From: Deltaproteobacteria bacterium
GTDB lineage: Bacteria > Desulfobacterota > Desulfobacteria > Desulfobacterales > UBA11574
Assembly: GCA_019313505.1 (NCBI GenBank)
Contig: JAFDBA010000084.1
Span: forward strand, 1-14,023
Reading direction: 5' to 3'
DNA: 14,023 nt
This document shows, piece after piece, positions 11,121 to 14,023 of this stretch. The notes beneath the pieces are model-generated. The model saw nothing but the letters and a program-made list of their open reading frames with translations. It ran no database searches and was not told the origin of the DNA. A program made the position numbers and the translations under genes. Numbering within the stretch: position 1 is the first letter of the stretch; the number at the start of each line of letters is the position of its first letter.

Positions 11121-12947
11121 ATGAGAAAAATTAGATTCGCAAGTATATATCTCTTTACACTGTCCGTTATATTCTTTGTGCTGGGAACATACACAGAGTT
11201 GCACTTCATTACCTTGATCAGCAAGATAAAGCATCAATCTTCGGGATATCAGGAGTATCTTCACCTTGTATTTTTTTTGTCAGGATTTTTAGCACTTTGT
11301 TCGATCTATTTTGCAGAAAAGATGGAAGTAAAAATCCTTTCACAAGCCAACGACGCTTTGCAAAATCAGATAATCAAGGGGGAGAGAACCGAAGAAGCGC
11401 TCCGGAAAAGCCAGGAGAAGAATAAATATCTTTATACGGAAGCTAAACACGCAGAAAAAGTTTATCGTTCTCTTCTTCACTCATCCGCTGATGCTATAGT
11501 TGTCTATGATCTGGAAGGAAGAGCAGGGTATATAAGTCCTGTGTTTACACAAATATTTGGATGGACACTTGAGGAACTGAAAGGAAAACAGATACCTTTT
11601 CTCCCGGAATTTGAAAGGGAATCGACCATGGCAATTATTAAGGATCTTGTAGAAAAAGGGACCCCCTGCCATGGTTTTGAAACAAAACGTTACTCCAAGG
11701 ACGGGCGTTTACTGGAGGTAAGTATAAGTGCTTCGCGTTATGATGATCACAAAGGAAAGCCTGCCGGCACACTTGTTATTCTTCGTGATATTTCGGAAAA
11801 GAAAAAAATTGAAGCTTATATGCAGTATGTGGAAAGGATGGAGGCCGTTGGTACGCTGGCCGGAGGCATTGCCCATGACTTTAACAACCTGATGATGGGT
11901 ATGCTGGGGAATATTTCTCTGATCTTATATGACATTGAACCTTCGCATTCGCATTATGAAAAGCTAAAAAATGTTGAAAGGCTGATTCAAAGCGGTTCCA
12001 AATTGACCAACCAGCTTCTTGGATACGCCAGGAAGGGAAAATATGAAGTTAAATCAATATATTTAAATCAAATTGTTAAAGATAATTCTGAGACATTCGG
12101 CAGAACAAGAAAGAATATAACAATTCACAGGGAGCTTGTCCAGGACTTGCTTCCTGTAAAGGCGGATGAATCTCAGATTGAGCAGGTCCTTATAAATCTT
12201 TTTATCAATGCTGCTGATGCGATGCCTGACGGTGGTGATCTTTTTTTGCAGACCATGAATGTTACCCACAGAGAAATGAAAAATAAGAGTTATGATCCAA
12301 AACCGGGCAACTATGTCTTATTACGGGTGACTGATAAAGGTACGGGCATGGATAAGAAAACAATCGAGCGGATTTTTGAGCCGTTTTTCACCACCAAGGA
12401 GATGGGCAGAGGCTCAGGACTCGGGTTGGCATCTGTATATGGAATAGTAAAAGGGCATGGCGGATATATTGATGTCGATTCAAAAAAAGGGTATGGAACC
12501 ACATTCATCATTTATCTGCCGGTATCAGATCAATCAGTCCAAAAAACTATGAAAACTTATGAACGGATCATAAAGGGAAATGAGACCGTTCTGCTGGTTG
12601 ATGATGAAGAAGTGGTTATTGATGTTGGTGTTCAACTGCTTAAGAAACTTGGATACAATGTACTTGAAGCCGGAAGCGGTAAAGAGGCGATTCGGGTATT
12701 TAGCGAAAAGAGCGATAAAGTTGATATGGTTATTCTGGACATGATCATGCCTGACGTAGGAGGTGGTGAGGTTTACGACAGGATCAAGGAAATCGATCCT
12801 AAAGTCAAAGTTCTTCTTTCAAGCGGGTACAGCATTGATGGCCAGGCAACCGATATACTGGAACGGGGTTGCAACGGTTTTATTCAAAAGCCGTTTAACA
12901 TGAAAGCTATGTCAAAAAAAATAAGGGAGATTTTGAACAAAAATTAA
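11121..12947 (+). CDS. Membrane-bound PAS-containing hybrid histidine kinase with C-terminal receiver
   Basis: A 608-residue signalling protein. Two transmembrane helices (~8-30 and ~46-65) bracket a short external loop of ~15 residues. They are followed by a coiled coil (~66-115), a PAS domain (~113-228), a HisKA dimerisation domain with GGIAHDFNNL (phospho-acceptor H252), and an HATPase_c domain with the N box around N363 (INAADAMPDGG), DKGTGM (405-410), FEPFFTTK and GRGSGLGL (429-436). A receiver domain (~488-605) has acidic residues D494-D495, phospho-acceptor D540 in VILDMIMPD, S567/S568 and K590. The HDFNN-type H box is typical of NtrB-like and hybrid kinases. With so small a periplasmic loop, the signal is probably sensed by the PAS domain or in the membrane. 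No separate response regulator gene lies next to it, so its target is unknown. Confidence 0.92.
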   Translation: MRKIRFASIYLFTLSVIFFVLGTYTELHFITLISKIKHQSSGYQEYLHLVFFLSGFLALCSIYFAEKMEVKILSQANDALQNQIIKGERTEEALRKSQEKNKYLYTEAKHAEKVYRSLLHSSADAIVVYDLEGRAGYISPVFTQIFGWTLEELKGKQIPFLPEFERESTMAIIKDLVEKGTPCHGFETKRYSKDGRLLEVSISASRYDDHKGKPAGTLVILRDISEKKKIEAYMQYVERMEAVGTLAGGIAHDFNNLMMGMLGNISLILYDIEPSHSHYEKLKNVERLIQSGSKLTNQLLGYARKGKYEVKSIYLNQIVKDNSETFGRTRKNITIHRELVQDLLPVKADESQIEQVLINLFINAADAMPDGGDLFLQTMNVTHREMKNKSYDPKPGNYVLLRVTDKGTGMDKKTIERIFEPFFTTKEMGRGSGLGLASVYGIVKGHGGYIDVDSKKGYGTTFIIYLPVSDQSVQKTMKTYERIIKGNETVLLVDDEEVVIDVGVQLLKKLGYNVLEAGSGKEAIRVFSEKSDKVDMVILDMIMPDVGGGEVYDRIKEIDPKVKVLLSSGYSIDGQATDILERGCNGFIQKPFNMKAMSKKIREILNKN

Positions 12948-13032
12948 TTTCCGAAGGCTCAATTTCAGCATAAGTGTGTTTGTAACTTGCCGAAAACGGT
13001 GTGATTTGTGTTGATAATTTGAAAAATGGCGG

Positions 13033-13062
13033 TTGACTTTCAATTATGATTATGGTTCATTA
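13033..13062 (+). promoter_or_regulatory. Weak promoter candidate upstream of the SH3-domain protein gene
   Basis: TTGACT (13033-13038) is followed after 18 bp by TCATTA (13057-13062). It is the only -35-like hexamer of note in the 208-bp gap after the kinase gene. The leader would be ~85 nt. No terminator for the kinase gene was recognised in this gap. Confidence 0.3.
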
Positions 13063-13155
13063 TTAGCTCTGGTCCATGTCGGATGGCATTATTCTATGTT
13101 GTCCGGTCGGTTTGATACCAAACTTTAAAACAACTTTTTTTGGAGCGTAACATCT

Positions 13156-13818
13156 ATGAGGCCGATCATGAAAGGTTTGTGTATTATCGGGATGTGCCTG
13201 ATTTTATTTTCCACACCGGTTTTGGCTGAAAACAAGTATGTTAACGATACAATGAAAATAACAATGAGGACTGGTCCGGCGAATGACAAAAAAATTATAA
13301 CTTTGCTTGGTATTGGTCATAAGGTTGAGGTACTTAAACCGGGTGATGGATGGACCCTGGTCAGGCTGACTAACGGAAAGGAAGGTTGGGTTATAAGCCG
13401 TTTTCTTACAGATAAAATACCGAGTGATATTGAACTGAAAGTATTGAAAAGCAAACACAAGGCCTTAATGGTTAAAGCCGTGAAAATGCAGGAGGAAAAC
13501 AGCTCACTGAAGGCGGAAAATAAAGAGTTAAGCACGGGACTTGCCTCCGGCAGAAAAAAACTTCAAAAGACCAGTAACGATTATGAAGCCCTCAAAAGAG
13601 GGTCGAAAAAATTTTTGGAGCTTCAGTCTAAATTTAAAGCATCGTCTTCAAATCTTGCCAAACAGACAAAAAAAGCAGATAAACTTGAAGATGAATTAAC
13701 AAAAATTCTCTGGAATCAGAATATTAAATGGTTTTTGAGCGGAGCAGGCGTACTTATATTCGGTTTTATAATCGGTTTCAGTACCAGACGCCAGAGACGA
13801 CGTTCATCTTTGCTATAA
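13156..13818 (+). CDS. Exported SH3b-domain protein with coiled coil and C-terminal membrane anchor (TIGR04211-like)
   Basis: A 220-residue protein with a signal peptide (1-24, ending PVLA before ENK), one bacterial SH3 domain (~28-86, with MRTGPANDKKII, VEVLKPGDGWTLVR and EGWVISRFL), a Lys/Glu-rich coiled coil (~93-185), and a C-terminal transmembrane helix (~191-208) ending in a basic RRQRRR tail. This layout matches the 'SH3 and anchor domain' proteins (TIGR04211, E. coli YgiM type). It would be held in the inner membrane by the last helix, with SH3 and coiled coil in the periplasm, perhaps contacting peptidoglycan; no enzymatic role is visible. The start at 13156 is supported by GGAG 10 nt upstream. 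The HU-type gene follows after 33 bp and may be co-transcribed. Confidence 0.88.
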   Translation: MRPIMKGLCIIGMCLILFSTPVLAENKYVNDTMKITMRTGPANDKKIITLLGIGHKVEVLKPGDGWTLVRLTNGKEGWVISRFLTDKIPSDIELKVLKSKHKALMVKAVKMQEENSSLKAENKELSTGLASGRKKLQKTSNDYEALKRGSKKFLELQSKFKASSSNLAKQTKKADKLEDELTKILWNQNIKWFLSGAGVLIFGFIIGFSTRRQRRRSSLL

Positions 13819-13851
13819 AAAACTTTATATAATTAAATTTGGAGGTTGTAG

Positions 13852-14023
13852 ATGAATAAATTAGAACTTGTTGAGGCTCTTAGAGAAGAGGCAGGGATAA
13901 CAAAAAACGAGGCTGAAGTGATTGTGAATATGGTTTTTGAAGAAATGTCAAACACCATGGCAAATGGTGACAGAGTGGAAATTCGGGGGCTTTGCTCATT
14001 TTGCGTTAAGCAGTATAAGGCAT
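13852..14023 (+). CDS. IHF/HU-family DNA-binding protein, 3' truncated by window
   Basis: The first 57 residues of a histone-like protein: MNKLELVEALREEAGITKNEAE (helix 1 region), VNMVFEEMSNTMANGDRVEIRG (helix 2 and first strand) and LCSFCVKQYKA, the strand leading to the DNA-binding arm, which lies beyond the window. These proteins bind and bend DNA as dimers, organising the nucleoid and assisting recombination and transcription. GGAGG (13841-13845) is spaced 6 nt from ATG 13852. The VEIRGxxSF segment is closer to IHF-type than to HU-type members, but the arm needed to tell them apart is missing. The gene lies 33 bp behind the SH3-domain gene. Confidence 0.92.
   Translation, partial: MNKLELVEALREEAGITKNEAEVIVNMVFEEMSNTMANGDRVEIRGLCSFCVKQYKA

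Noticed and set aside
13075..13140. Small hairpin GTTTG/CAAAC as a terminator for the kinase gene
   Set aside because: Only five AT-rich base pairs without a U-tract directly after it; too weak to call.

Overview
The window is about 14 kb of bacterial chromosome, AT-leaning and rich in intergenic repeats. Its gene content points to a sulfate-reducer-like member of the Desulfobacterota (former Deltaproteobacteria). The clues are a plant-type DapB, a long two-lobed PlsB, a TIGR04211-like SH3/anchor protein beside an IHF/HU gene, and repeat types I associate with that group. The assignment is inference from family resemblance; there is no rRNA marker.

Layout. Positions 1-2437 (+) hold the 3' end of recB and a complete recD, the nuclease/helicase pair of RecBCD recombinational repair, separated by a 109-bp imperfect inverted-repeat element. 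Positions 2509-8016 (-) hold dapB (lysine/diaminopimelate synthesis), a two-domain sugar nucleotidyltransferase/small-molecule kinase (MurU/AmgK-like) whose 5' end looks damaged, and plsB (first acylation of glycerol-3-phosphate). A divergent gene at 8315 (+) encodes a small two-helix membrane protein of unknown function. It converges on an RNase HI gene (8691-9395, -), and a strong bidirectional terminator sits between them. After a 359-bp repeat-filled gap comes a DUF1343/NamZ-like exo-N-acetylmuramidase gene (9755-10927, -). Divergent from it is a membrane-bound hybrid histidine kinase (11121-12947, +), followed by an SH3-domain membrane protein (13156-13818, +) and the start of an IHF/HU-type DNA-binding protein (13852 to the window end).

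Functional links. Most genes are unrelated housekeeping functions. The possible pathway link is NamZ (releases MurNAc from peptidoglycan fragments) with the kinase/uridylyltransferase fusion (MurNAc to MurNAc-1-P to UDP-MurNAc). Together these would be a cell-wall salvage route like the AmgK/MurU route of Pseudomonas. The fusion gene has lost any visible start codon for its nucleotide-binding loop, so that route may be broken or the assembly may be imperfect here.

The most unusual content is intergenic. There are two ~110-bp elements that each carry an internal GC hairpin, three copies of a 21-bp sequence (two close upstream of start codons, one over a stop codon), a ~119-bp inverted repeat that appears inserted into a composite block, a second dispersed sequence upstream of two genes, and a heptad tandem repeat. 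I see no CRISPR array, tRNA, rRNA, transposase or phage gene.
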